Positions 8,150-17,500 of a stretch of DNA of 58,329 nucleotides are shown here, one piece after another. How positions within the stretch are numbered: position 1 is the stretch's first letter; every line of letters begins with the position of its first letter. The position numbers were made by a program, and so were the translations under genes. Source of the DNA: JAKQDH01 sp029558835 (GTDB lineage Bacteria > Planctomycetota > Phycisphaerae > UBA1845); contig DAOQSN010000034.1 of assembly GCA_035356615.1 (NCBI GenBank), forward strand, positions 1-58,329. Reading direction: 5' to 3'. Below the pieces are notes generated by a model. The model was not told where the DNA came from. It saw only the letters and a program-made list of their open reading frames with translations, and ran no database searches.

Positions 8150-8806
8150 TCACCACAGACCCGGCACCAGGCGATAGCGCACGCGCGCAGCGTAGGCGGG
8201 ATAGCCGTCCAGATGCTCGTGCAGGAAGCGGTCCTCGATAACGACCCGGCGCAGTAGCAGCACGACGATGACCCCGGCCGGCAGCAGGGCCCACCAGGAA
8301 CCGAGGGCAGGACCGCTGGCCACGATCGCCAGCAGCGAGCCGGCGTAGCCGGGGTGGCGCACCCACGCGTACGGCCCGGACGTAATGAGGTGGTGGCCGC
8401 GGTCCGTCTGGATGCGCACGACGGGCGAGAAGAAGCGGTTGACGGCCAGCGCCCAGACGCTCAGGGCGTACCCCGCGGCCAGGCCTGCCAGGGCGACAAT
8501 CTGCACCCACGGCGGCAGTTGCGAGAAGTGAAAGCGGCCGGCATCGAGGCCGGCAATCACCAGCACGCTGGTGAAGAGCGGCACGAAGACGAGGCGTAGC
8601 TTCGCGTCCACACCGCCGCTGCCCGGATGCGCGCGCTCCTGCATGAGCCCGCGGTCCATCACCACCAGCCCGATCACCCAGGCCGCCACCACCACGCCGA
8701 AGAATGCCCAGACAAACGGCATGTCGATCCGCCCGGCACTGCCAAAGAGAATGCCGGCCGTAACACCCAGGAAGAGCACGACACGAATCAGAATACCAAG
8801 CGACAC
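8150..8806 (-). CDS. isoprenylcysteine carboxyl methyltransferase family membrane protein
   Basis: This 218-residue protein has about five transmembrane helices. The conserved C-terminal SAM-binding region contains GPYAWVRHPGYAGSLL and then EDRFLHEHLDGYPAYAARVRYRL. This matches the ICMT/PEMT-like methyltransferases of bacteria. Many of these methylate lipids or small molecules rather than prenylated proteins, so the substrate is open. The ATG at 8806 gives a complete N-terminal helix. It is probably monocistronic; a repeat region lies upstream. Confidence 0.85.
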   Translation of the reverse strand: MSLGILIRVVLFLGVTAGILFGSAGRIDMPFVWAFFGVVVAAWVIGLVVMDRGLMQERAHPGSGGVDAKLRLVFVPLFTSVLVIAGLDAGRFHFSQLPPWVQIVALAGLAAGYALSVWALAVNRFFSPVVRIQTDRGHHLITSGPYAWVRHPGYAGSLLAIVASGPALGSWWALLPAGVIVVLLLRRVVIEDRFLHEHLDGYPAYAARVRYRLVPGLW

Positions 8807-9152
8807 AGGTGAACGACCGTTTCCCGTTTGACCCGCCCCGACTCCGCCGCCGGGCGGTGCCGAGCCATTCTACCGCGCCGCGGCCGGAGTGGCCCGCGAC
8901 GTAGCGCCGGCCCCCGTGGCCGATGTGGAGCCCGCTGCAGGCGCCGGTGGGCATGCGACATCTGAACCCCTCGCCCTTCCAGGGAGAGGGGCCGGGGGTG
9001 AGGGTTCTGCTTTCTCCTGCTCTTCTTTCCACTGCTCCTTTCTCTTCTGCTCACGCCCGCCAATTCGGCGGGCCGGGCAGCGCCGGCCGGCGACAGGCGC
9101 GCTTTGTGGCCACAGGCACCGTTATGCCGGAACGGTCAGTTGCAACGGCGGG
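8807..9152. repeat. gap with CCCTCTCCC-type REP and purine-rich strand
   Basis: At 8969-9008 there is CTCGCCCTTCCAGGG..GAGGGGCCGGGGGTGAG, a member of the family found across the window. It is followed by a pyrimidine-rich stretch to about 9052 and a GCCCGCC..GGCGGGC hairpin at 9055-9074. No gene is seen. Confidence 0.5.
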
Positions 9153-9692
9153 TCACAGCGCCCCGTAGTCAGCAATCTGAATGTAGTCGTCGGAGATGCC
9201 GGTCGCTTCATAGAAGCGCGCAATCTCAGCCTTCGGGTACTTCGAAATACGAGCCGTTTGCAGTTGTGGGCACGCCTGCAGCGCGCGGAGCGACTTGCTT
9301 TTCGGCCGGACACCGTACAGCTCAAGGTGCCGCAATTTCGGAAGCCGCGCCAGCGGCGCGAGGGATTTGACGACGGACACTTTGGACGGATCCCAGCCCG
9401 GGGCCGTCGACAACTCCAGAGCCTCCAACGCGGTCAGGTCCGCCAGCGGCGATAAGTCCTTCACGTGCGGCAGGTGCACCACTTGCAGGTACTTCAGTCG
9501 CGTCATCTTGCGGAGCACGTCGAACGAATCGCCGCGGAAACTCAGAATCTGCAGCGTGCGCAGACGCGTGAACGCGCGCAGAGGCGCGAGCGACCTATAC
9601 GAGCAATTCCAGATGCGCAGATGCTCCACCGCTTTGGGATTGGGCACCTCGGGCATCTCCTTCGACAGATCTCGCATAAGGTCAAGCTTCAT
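9153..9692 (-). CDS. leucine-rich-repeat protein
   Basis: This 179-residue protein is built of roughly six leucine-rich repeats of the short bacterial type. Examples are LRIWNCSYRSLAPLRAF, LQVVHLPHVKDLSPLADL and LELSTAPGW. It has no signal peptide, membrane segment or catalytic motif, so it is a probable cytoplasmic protein-binding scaffold. The ATG at 9692 gives a tidy N-terminus (MKLDLMRDL); the frame is open further upstream, to 9866, with low-complexity sequence. The last 25 or so residues (IARFYEATGISDDYIQIADY) are not repeat-like. Confidence 0.7.
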   Translation of the reverse strand: MKLDLMRDLSKEMPEVPNPKAVEHLRIWNCSYRSLAPLRAFTRLRTLQILSFRGDSFDVLRKMTRLKYLQVVHLPHVKDLSPLADLTALEALELSTAPGWDPSKVSVVKSLAPLARLPKLRHLELYGVRPKSKSLRALQACPQLQTARISKYPKAEIARFYEATGISDDYIQIADYGAL

Positions 9693-10151
9693 CGCATGCC
9701 GCCCACGCGGGATAACGACGATCCGATGGATCCGCTTAACACCACACGGACGCCTTGGCTGTCCGCATACCGCGCCCGCGAAGGCGGAGGCCTGAACCAC
9801 ACGGACAGTCGAGAACACGAGTTTCTGCCACAGCAGAGTGCCGCCCTCCGCGAGCATCTGCACCAAGCCGATACTTCGGGTCTGACCCGGCCCGGCTCGA
9901 CTGCCGAGCCATGCAGAGTCATTCTACCGCGCCCCGGGCCGCCGGTACACGTTCTTGTCACTCCTCTCCGGGCCAATGGTAGCCGATGCCGACTCTACGA
10001 ACTCCGTGGGGTGACACGGGCGGGGGGGGCAGGAGACCGGGAGAAGGCACAACCCTCACTCGTGGCCGCGCTTGCAATCGACAATCGTCAATCGACAATT
10101 GTCAATGGGCACGGCGCCCTCACCCTGCCCTCTCCCGTGGGGAGACGGGGG
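9693..10151. repeat. gap with low-complexity and REP repeats
   Basis: At 10076-10107 there is a low-complexity stretch of CAATCGACAAT-type repeats. At 10117-10153 there is a CCCTCACCCTGCCCTCTCCC palindrome that reaches the end of the asparaginase gene. No gene is seen. Confidence 0.5.
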
Positions 10152-11303
10152 CTAAGGATTACCTGCGGCGGAGTTGGGCTGTCTCTTGCCGGACTTGGGC
10201 TTCTCCGGCCGGGGTTTCTCCGGAGGAGATTCATACAAATAGGCGCAGGACTCGAGGCGGTTCCGGCCCTCGGCAAATACAGCGTATTGGCCTCTGGACC
10301 ACAGGGACGCCGAGCCGAAGCGGCCGTCCTTCGCCACCGCGTAGAAGGTGACGCCGAAGTTCGGCCGGCCCTCGGCGTTGAGCAGGCGGGGGTCGAGCGT
10401 CTTCGCCGCAATGTAATGCAACACTTCCAGGCAGGCGTCCTGCGGTGACAGGCCGCGACGCATGTGCTCGACCACGCTGCGGGAGCCCCCGCTTAGAATG
10501 ACCGCCTCCCCGCGCCCGGTGGCACCGGCCGCCCCGACCTCGTTGTCCACGTACAAACCGGCGCCGATGATCGGCGAATCGCCCACGCGCCCGGGAATCT
10601 TGAACGCCAGCCCGCTGGTGGTGGTCACGCCGGCTAGGTTGCCGGCCGCGTCCACGGCGCAACAGTTGATCGTGCCGTAGGTGCGCCGCGAAGGGTGCAA
10701 CGCGGCCACCGGCCCGTTCTCCTCCGTTTCCCCCTCGGGTGGAATCCAGTCGTCCTCGTCGCTGAGGTGCTCTTTCCACTTCAACCACATGCGCCGGGAT
10801 TCCTCGGTGAGCAGGTTCACCTCTTCGAAGCCGTGGGCACGGGCGAAGCGCAGCGCCCCCTCGCCCACCAGCAGCACGTGATCCGTCCGTTCCATGACCA
10901 GCTTCGCCACGCGGGACGGAGTCTTGATGTTACGCAGGGCCGCCACCGCGCCGCCGCGATGCGTGGGCCCGTGCATCACCGAGGCATCGAGCTCGACGAT
11001 GCCGTCCTCGTTAGGCAGCCCGCCGTAGCCGACGCTCTGGTCCTTCGGGTCTTCCTCGACGATGACCACGCCCTCGACGACCGCGTGCAGCGGGTCCTGT
11101 CCCTGCACGATGAGCTGCATCGCCCGCTCGGTGGCACGCAGGCCGTTGCCGCTGGAGATCACCACCGGCCGCCCCGGCGGCGCGTCCGTACGCATCGGTG
11201 CCGTTTCCGTTCGCATCTGTGCCCCAGCCGTTGAGGAAACCAACGATGTACCGGCCGCGGCCAGACCCGTGACCAGAAACTCCCGCCGCGAAACGTCGGC
11301 CAT
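10152..11303 (-). CDS. Tat-exported glycosylasparaginase-type N-terminal nucleophile hydrolase
   Basis: This 383-residue protein is of the isoaspartyl peptidase/glycosylasparaginase family. These self-cleave to expose a threonine nucleophile, here Thr211 in YGTINCCAVD. VGYGGLPNEDG near 91-101 and SGGSRSVVEHM are family hallmarks. The N-terminus SRREFLVTGLAAAG is a twin-arginine signal, so the enzyme is periplasmic. The likely role is cleaving GlcNAc-Asn from glycoproteins or isoaspartyl peptides. A strong AGAAGGAG site precedes the ATG at 11303. The tail is rich in Pro and Lys. The annotated stop lies in a REP repeat, which may have replaced the original C-terminus. Confidence 0.88.
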   Translation of the reverse strand: MADVSRREFLVTGLAAAGTSLVSSTAGAQMRTETAPMRTDAPPGRPVVISSGNGLRATERAMQLIVQGQDPLHAVVEGVVIVEEDPKDQSVGYGGLPNEDGIVELDASVMHGPTHRGGAVAALRNIKTPSRVAKLVMERTDHVLLVGEGALRFARAHGFEEVNLLTEESRRMWLKWKEHLSDEDDWIPPEGETEENGPVAALHPSRRTYGTINCCAVDAAGNLAGVTTTSGLAFKIPGRVGDSPIIGAGLYVDNEVGAAGATGRGEAVILSGGSRSVVEHMRRGLSPQDACLEVLHYIAAKTLDPRLLNAEGRPNFGVTFYAVAKDGRFGSASLWSRGQYAVFAEGRNRLESCAYLYESPPEKPRPEKPKSGKRQPNSAAGNP

Positions 11304-11620
11304 GTCGAACTCCTTCTGAGCAGTCTCGAGCGTTGCAGTTATCCCGGTCACGCGTGCCCGACCCGGGTGGCCAACCCCTTCCCCATCGCGGAGCCGACCG
11401 TGGGAATCGGGTGGCATGGCCAAGCGTAGCGCCGCCATGCCCAACCGCCGGTGACATCGAACCTGGCGCGACAGCCAGTGAATCCTGGACAGCATGGCGG
11501 CGCCAAGCTGCGCTTGGCTTGACCATGCCACCCTGTCGGCACTCTGCTAAGCCGGCCCGCGGGGGACCGCCGCTACAGGCCCCACGGGGGGGCGACGCTA
11601 CAGGCCCGCGGGGACGGCCG
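11304..11620. repeat. REPIN-like inverted pair of GGTGGCATGGCCAAGC elements
   Basis: GGTGGCATGGCCAAGCGTAG..GCCGCCATGC at 11410-11440 is answered in reverse orientation at 11490-11534 (CATGGCGGCGCCAAGC..ATGCCACC). Together they form a large imperfect hairpin. Further copies are at 26487-26529 and 27351-27452. Degenerate GGGGGCGACGCTACAGG repeats fill 11570-11620. No gene is seen. Confidence 0.65.
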
Positions 11621-12127
11621 CTACCGTCCCGCCGGTCTCGCGTGGCCCTCCAATTCCAGCAAGCGCTCCTTCAAACAGACGCCTCCCGGGCCGGAGAACC
11701 CTCCCAGCGAACCATCCGCGCGCACGACCCGGTGGCAGGGGACCACCAGCGGCAGCGGATTGCGCGCCATGACGTTGCCCACCGCCCGGGCCGCGCCTGG
11801 GTAACCGCTCCGCTGCGCTAACTCCCCGTAACTAATCGTGGATCCGTAGGGGATCTTTCGGCAGGCGCGCACAATGTGCCGGGCAAACGCACTCTGGGTG
11901 GGCCAATCCACGTCCCCGTCGAACGTCACCGGCTTCCCCGCGAAGTACCGCTTCACCGTCTCGCGAAAAGCCGTCAAACCGTCGCGGCGGAACTCGACGC
12001 CCGCCCAGCGGCGCGTGATCTGCCGCACCCCGCCTGCATCCCCTGGCAGATAGGTGGCCAGCAGACGTTCACCCGTCGCCACGAAGGTGAACGGCCCCCA
12101 GGCCGTGTCAATCACCGAATACCACAT
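11621..12127 (-). CDS. ogt: methylated-DNA--[protein]-cysteine S-methyltransferase
   Basis: This 168-residue protein removes the methyl group from O6-methylguanine onto its own cysteine. The active-site motif VVPCHRVV carries the acceptor Cys131. The helix-turn-helix with YGSTISYGELA and the arginine-finger region GAARAVGNVMARNPLP precede it. The N-terminal ribonuclease-like domain is short, as in Ogt. The ATG at 12127 fits the family start (MWYSVIDTAWGP); the open frame continues to 12331 with unrelated sequence. It lies 79 bp after comF on the same strand. Confidence 0.92.
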   Translation of the reverse strand: MWYSVIDTAWGPFTFVATGERLLATYLPGDAGGVRQITRRWAGVEFRRDGLTAFRETVKRYFAGKPVTFDGDVDWPTQSAFARHIVRACRKIPYGSTISYGELAQRSGYPGAARAVGNVMARNPLPLVVPCHRVVRADGSLGGFSGPGGVCLKERLLELEGHARPAGR

Positions 12128-12206
12128 GCCGCGCTCTCTTCTCACCCGCGACCCCGCGCCCTGTCGTATCCCACTTCGCCGCCGCCCGCAAGCCCGACCG
12201 GCCTCC

Positions 12207-12977
12207 TTACGCCCCGGCCTCGGCCGAACCGGCGCGCAGAACGACGCCCGCGTAGACCTCGGCCGCCCCCGCGCGCAGCAGCACTTTTGCGCACTCTTCC
12301 AGCGTCGAGCCGGTGGTACGCACATCGTCAATCAGCAGCAGGCGAGCGGTCTCCAGTTGCACGCCGGGTTCAAGTGCAAACGCACCGCGCACGTTCGGCT
12401 GTCGCTGGGCGCTGGGCAGTCCGACTTGGTGCGGCCCGCCGCGGCGCCGGCGGAGCAGCGGCACCAACGGCAGCCCCGCTGAGCGGGCGACATGGCGCGC
12501 CAACTCCTCCGCCGCATGCAGGGGCCGCCTCAACCGGTGCCGCCAGTGGGTAGGCACCGGCACTACCGCCTCCACCCATCCCGACCACGGCGCCGCCTGC
12601 ACCGCCGCGGCAAGCCACTGGGCCAACAGGAGGCCCGGTGCCTCCTGACCGTGGTACTTGTACGCCCGCATCAACTCGCCCAACGGACCGCGGTACCCTG
12701 CCACCCGCACGATGCCCCCCACGCGCAGAGAGACCTCGCGGCACTCCCGGCAACGCCCGCCGCTGAGTTCGTAGGGTGCCACGCTGTTGGCACAGGTGGG
12801 GCAGTACGGCCGCTGACGCTCCGCCTGTACCTCGTCGCGGCAGTCCGAACATAGCGCCACAGTCGTCAGACCGGCTGGCAACGACGATTCGCACACCAGG
12901 CACCGGGGCGGAAACACGGCATCCAGCAGTGAATGCCAGCCCAGCCCTGTCCAGCGTTGGAGCCAAGCCAACCCCAC
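12207..12977 (-). CDS. comF: ComF family phosphoribosyltransferase-like protein
   Basis: This 256-residue protein has the ComF layout. An N-terminal zinc finger uses CLVCE, CSDC, CPTC and CREC. A type I phosphoribosyltransferase fold follows, with PRPP loop LLLIDDVRTTGST near residues 215-230 and the VPVPTHWRHRLRR segment before it. ComF proteins take part in DNA uptake, although many bacteria keep the gene without known competence. The GTG at 12977 was chosen because AGGAG lies seven bases before it. The open frame extends to 13076 without a ribosome site. A ComEA-like gene lies at 33887. Confidence 0.88.
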   Translation of the reverse strand: MGLAWLQRWTGLGWHSLLDAVFPPRCLVCESSLPAGLTTVALCSDCRDEVQAERQRPYCPTCANSVAPYELSGGRCRECREVSLRVGGIVRVAGYRGPLGELMRAYKYHGQEAPGLLLAQWLAAAVQAAPWSGWVEAVVPVPTHWRHRLRRPLHAAEELARHVARSAGLPLVPLLRRRRGGPHQVGLPSAQRQPNVRGAFALEPGVQLETARLLLIDDVRTTGSTLEECAKVLLRAGAAEVYAGVVLRAGSAEAGA

Positions 12978-13020
12978 GCACTCTCTCCTCGTGCGGGCCC
13001 GTCCCTCTTGGGTGCCGCCT

Positions 13021-13049
13021 CTAGGTAGGACCACTGGGGACAGTATAAT
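13021..13049 (+). promoter_or_regulatory. candidate promoter for the RND operon
   Basis: A perfect TATAAT lies at 13044-13049 with a weak CTAGGT 17 bases upstream. The predicted start is about 60 bases before 13115. The reverse strand reads TATTAT, so it could also serve comF. Confidence 0.4.
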
Positions 13050-13114
13050 ACCGCACGTTGCGATGAGGTCCGGCACGCGGTTCCGCCGGTGACGCCAGCG
13101 TAGTTGAAGTCAAT

Positions 13115-14524
13115 ATGCACAAAGCCATACTGTGGTTTTCTTTGTCGGTCTGGGTATGCCTATGCATTCACCCTGTGATGGCCCAACTTCCGGCCACCAA
13201 GGTGGTTGCCGAGCCTGCGAAGATGACGGACGCGCCCGCGACCGTCACGGTGGTGGGGACGTTGCGGGCGGTGCGGCGCAGTCGGGTCGCGTCGGAGATG
13301 GGCGGGATGGCCGTCGCGGTACCGGTGCGCCAGGGGGATTGCGTGGAGGCCGGCGCGGTGCTCTGCCACCTGCATGATGACACGCTGCGCTGCGACCTGG
13401 CCGCGGCCCAGGCCCGCCTGGCGAGTCTGCAAGCACGGCACGAGGAACTTCTTGCCGGCACCCGGGCGGAAGAACTGACGCGGATCAAGGCTGTATTCGA
13501 CGAGGCGGTGGCCGAGTTTGAACGCTGGGACTTCGAGTGGCGTCGCATCGAGAATCTCTACAAGGAGGGCAAGAGCAACCCCAAGGAGCTGCAAGACACC
13601 GAATCGAGTTTCCGGCGGGCGCGGCAGGTGAAGATCGCGGCCGAGGCCGCTCATCAGGAGGCGCTCAACGGCCCGCGTAAGGAGACGATCGCGCAGGCGG
13701 CCCACGACGTGGCCGCCCAGCAGGCCCAGGTCCAACGCTTGCAGCAGGACCTGGAGAAGATGGTCATTCGGGCACCCTTCGCCGGCTGCGTGACGGAGCT
13801 GGCCACCGAGGTCGGGCAGTGGGTGTCAGCCGGTGGCACCATCGTCGAGCTGGCGGACTTGAGGACGGTGCTGGCGGTCATTGGCGTGCCGGAGTATGCC
13901 TATCCTTTCGTCACCGTCGGGGCAGCCGCCCGCGTGCAGGTCGAGGCGATCCAGCGCAGCTTCGAAGGCAGGATCAAGCACGTCATCCCGCAGGCCAACG
14001 AAGAGGCCCGCACGTTCCCCGTCGAGATCGAGATTGAGAATCCCGAACGGCTGCTGGCCGGAGGGCTCTTCGTGCGCGCGACCGTCCCGGGCGGACCGGC
14101 GCAGCAGACCGTGGCCGTCCCGAAGGACTCCCTGGTAGAACAAGCGGGCATCTTCTTCGTCGGCACGGTCATGCCGGGTCAACAAGGCGACCTGATGGGC
14201 ATCCTGATGCCCGTGAGCGTCGGCAGCGACGTCGGCGATTGGGTGGCCATCACCTCGCCGAACGTGCAACCGGGTATGATGATCGTCACCCGCGGCAACG
14301 AGCGTCTGTTCCCGTTCCCCTCGCCGGTGGTGTTAGTGGATTCGCAAGGTCGGCCGGTCGAGCTCCCGCCGGCAGGCGGCGGGCTACCTGGTGGTCAGCC
14401 GCCGGCAGGTGCCGCCGGTCCGCAGCAGCCTGACCAGGTGCCACCGGCCCAGCCGGGCACCACCCCGCAGCAGGATACCGCCCCGCGGCAGACCGCCGGC
14501 AAGCCGCAACGGGAGCAACACTGA
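13115..14524 (+). CDS. RND efflux periplasmic adaptor (membrane fusion protein)
   Basis: This 469-residue protein starts with a signal peptide ending near VMAQLP. The biotinyl-lipoyl half-domain (MAVAVPVRQGDCVEAGAVLCHL) is followed by a coiled-coil hairpin at about 85-205, the second lipoyl half (MVIRAPFAGCVTELATEVG), and the beta-barrel domain. The tail is a Pro/Gln-rich linker of some 70 residues, which is unusual. It links the inner membrane pump to an outer membrane channel. The stop TGA overlaps the ATG of the pump gene (TGATG), giving translational coupling. No clear ribosome site precedes the ATG. Confidence 0.9.
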   Translation: MHKAILWFSLSVWVCLCIHPVMAQLPATKVVAEPAKMTDAPATVTVVGTLRAVRRSRVASEMGGMAVAVPVRQGDCVEAGAVLCHLHDDTLRCDLAAAQARLASLQARHEELLAGTRAEELTRIKAVFDEAVAEFERWDFEWRRIENLYKEGKSNPKELQDTESSFRRARQVKIAAEAAHQEALNGPRKETIAQAAHDVAAQQAQVQRLQQDLEKMVIRAPFAGCVTELATEVGQWVSAGGTIVELADLRTVLAVIGVPEYAYPFVTVGAAARVQVEAIQRSFEGRIKHVIPQANEEARTFPVEIEIENPERLLAGGLFVRATVPGGPAQQTVAVPKDSLVEQAGIFFVGTVMPGQQGDLMGILMPVSVGSDVGDWVAITSPNVQPGMMIVTRGNERLFPFPSPVVLVDSQGRPVELPPAGGGLPGGQPPAGAAGPQQPDQVPPAQPGTTPQQDTAPRQTAGKPQREQH

Positions 14525-17500
14525 TGGGGATCATCCGCTTCGCCATTGAAAACCCCGTCAAGGTGGCCGTCAGCGTGATCCTGGTGGCGCTGTTCGGCGT
14601 GCTGAGCGTGTTTCGCATCCCCATCCAGCTCACGCCGGACGTGGACCGCCCGGTGATCATCGTGACGACGACGTGGCCGGGAGCGAGCCCGCAGGAAGTG
14701 GAGACCGAGATCGTCGACCGCCAGGAGGACCAACTCAAGAGCGTCACCAACCTGACGAAGATGACCTCCACAGCGCAGGAAGGTTACGCGACCGTGCGGC
14801 TGGAGTTCCCGGTGGGCGTGGACCGCAACGTGGCCTACCGGGACGTGTCGGACAAGCTGCGGCAGGTCACGGACTACCCGGACCGGGCGAAGGAGCCGAC
14901 GATCGCCGCCACCGAGGAGAGCCTCGACCAGACGATCGCGTGGCTGATTCTCTACAGCACAGGCGACCTGGACGTCACGAAGCTCAAGACGTTCGTCGAG
15001 GAGAAGGTCAAGCCGGTGCTGGAACGTGCCGAGGGGGTCGCGGACGTGCCGGTCTACGGCGGGCTGGAGCGGGAAATCCAGGTCGTGGTGGACCCGTACA
15101 AGCTGGCCGCCCGCAAGCTGACCTTCGGCGACCTGGCGGCCGCGCTGCAGAACCAGAATCGCAACATCTCCGCCGGCACCATTACCCAGGGGAAGCGCGA
15201 CTACACCTACCGCACCGTGGGCGAGTACCGCAGCCTGGAGGACGTTTCGAACACGGTTATCGCGTTCCAGCCCGGCGGGCCGGTATACGTGCGCGACGTG
15301 GCCACCGTGGTCGACGGCTTCGCCAAGCAGTTCGCCTTCGTCCGCAGCGAGGGGCGTTACGTCATCGCCATGCCGGCCCGGCGCGAGATTGGCGCGAACG
15401 TCATCACCGCGATGGAGAACCTCAAGGAGCAGGTCGCCCTGGTCAACAAGCAGCTCCTCGAGCCCCGCGGCCTGAAGATCGAGCAGATCTACGACCAGAC
15501 GGACTACATCTGGAGCTCCATCAACCTGGTGCTCCAGAACATCGCCGTGGGCGGCGCGCTGGCGGTCATCGTGCTGCTGGTGTTCCTGCGCAGCACCAGC
15601 GCCACGGGCATCGTGGCGGTGGCGATCCCGATCTCCGTGGTGGGCTCGTTCCTGGTCATCACCGTGCTCGGTCGCTCGCTGAACGTGGTCATGCTCGCGG
15701 GGATGGCCTTCGCCGTCGGCATGGTCGTGGACAACTCCATCGTGGTGCTGGAGAACATCTACCGGCACCGGTCGCTGGGCAAGGGGCGGCTGCAAGCGGC
15801 GCTGGACGGGGCGCACGAAGTCTGGGGGGCGGTGCTGGCGAGCACGTTAACCACCGTGGCCGTGTTCCTGCCGGTGATTACCGTGGAGGAAGAGGCGGGC
15901 CAGTTGTTCCGCGACATCGCCATCGCGATCGCGGCCGCGGTGAGTCTGTCGCTGCTGGTGTCGGTGCTGGTGATCCCGCCGCTGAGTTCGCGGTTCCTGC
16001 GGGCGTCCAAGGCCACCTCCGCGGAGGGCGGCAAGCCGTGGGTGTTCGCGTTGTGGGTGGGCCGGCTGGTGGGCAGGCTGAGCCGGAACCCGCTGGCTCG
16101 GGTGGCCATCGTCGTGGGTCTGGCGGGGCTGTCGCTGTGGGGGTCGTGGCTGCTGGCCCCGGCCACCGAGTACCTGCCGGCCGGCAACCAGAACCTCGTC
16201 TTCGGCATGTTGTTCTGCCCGCCGGGTTACGCGATCGACGAGTACAAGCGCATGGCCGCCTTGATCGAGGACGGTGATCCTGATGACCCCCTCGACGGCA
16301 TCCGACCCTTCTGGGAGGCGCAACTGGGGTCCGCCGAGGCCGCGGAACTGCGCCCCGTGCAGATGACCGTGGGCCGCGAGCAGACCGTCGTTCGCGAGGT
16401 GCAACCGCCGCCGATGAAGAACTTCTTCTACGTTGCCTACGGCAGCATGGCCTTCATGGGCTGCACGTCGGAGGTGGAAACCGTCGTCAAGCCGCTGGAG
16501 CAGGTGATGCAGAACGCGGCCGCGCGCATCCCCGGGGTGTTCGCCGGCTTCCGGCAGATTTCGCTGTTCGCCTCCGGCGAATCCAGCGGCAACACCGTGG
16601 ACCTGGAGATTCGCGGAGACGACATCAACGAGGTGAGCGCGGCCGCCGGGCTCATCCTCGGGGCGGTCATGCAGGCCGGCTACGAGTACCCGCAACCCAG
16701 CCCCGCGAACTTCGACCAGGGGCGCCCGGAGGTGCGCCTGGTGCCGAAGCGGACGCAGGCGGCCGAGCTGGGCATGAGCGTTGCCAGCGTGGGTTTCGTC
16801 GGCGAGGCCCTGGTCAAGGGCGCCTACATTGGTGAGTTCAACGACCACGGCGACAAGATTGACATGGTCATCAAGGTGGCCGGTACCGAGAACGCCTCCC
16901 CCCACGAGCTGGCACAGATTCCCGTCTACACACCGGCCGGTCGCCTGGTGACGCTGGCGGCCGTCGTGAACACGGAAAACACCACCGCGCCGCAGGAGAT
17001 CCGCCACATCGAGGAAATGAGCGCGGTGCGGCTCTCCATTCAGCCGAAAATGGGCGTACCGTTGCAGGAGACCATGCGCGAGCTGGAGGAGGACATCATC
17101 GGTCCGCTAAGGGCGCGGGGGCTCATCGGTCCCGGGATCATCACCAACCTGGCCGGTACCGCCGACAAGCTCACCCAGACGCTGCGCGCGCTGCTGGGCG
17201 ATTTCCGGGGGACGGTGACCCGGCCGCGGCTGCTGGGCTGGTCCGTGCCGGCCAGTTGCGCGGTGCTCAGCCTGGTGGCGGCAGTCATGCTGGTGCCGGT
17301 CTGGACCCTGCTGCGCCGCCGTCTTGCCGCCGGCGTCACGGCCGGCCTCGTGGTTGCGCTGGTGGGCGGCTTCTTCCTGCTTAATCCGCCCCTGCTGCTG
17401 ATGGCGCTGCAATCACGCATGCTGCTCGCGCTGGTGGTGACCTACCTGCTGATGGCCGCCCTGTTCGAGTCGTTCGTCTATCCGCTGCTGATCATGTTCA

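Noticed and set aside
14395..15816. 473-residue minus-strand frame
   Set aside because: It is antisense to the RND pump; His/Arg/Asp-rich shadow sequence.
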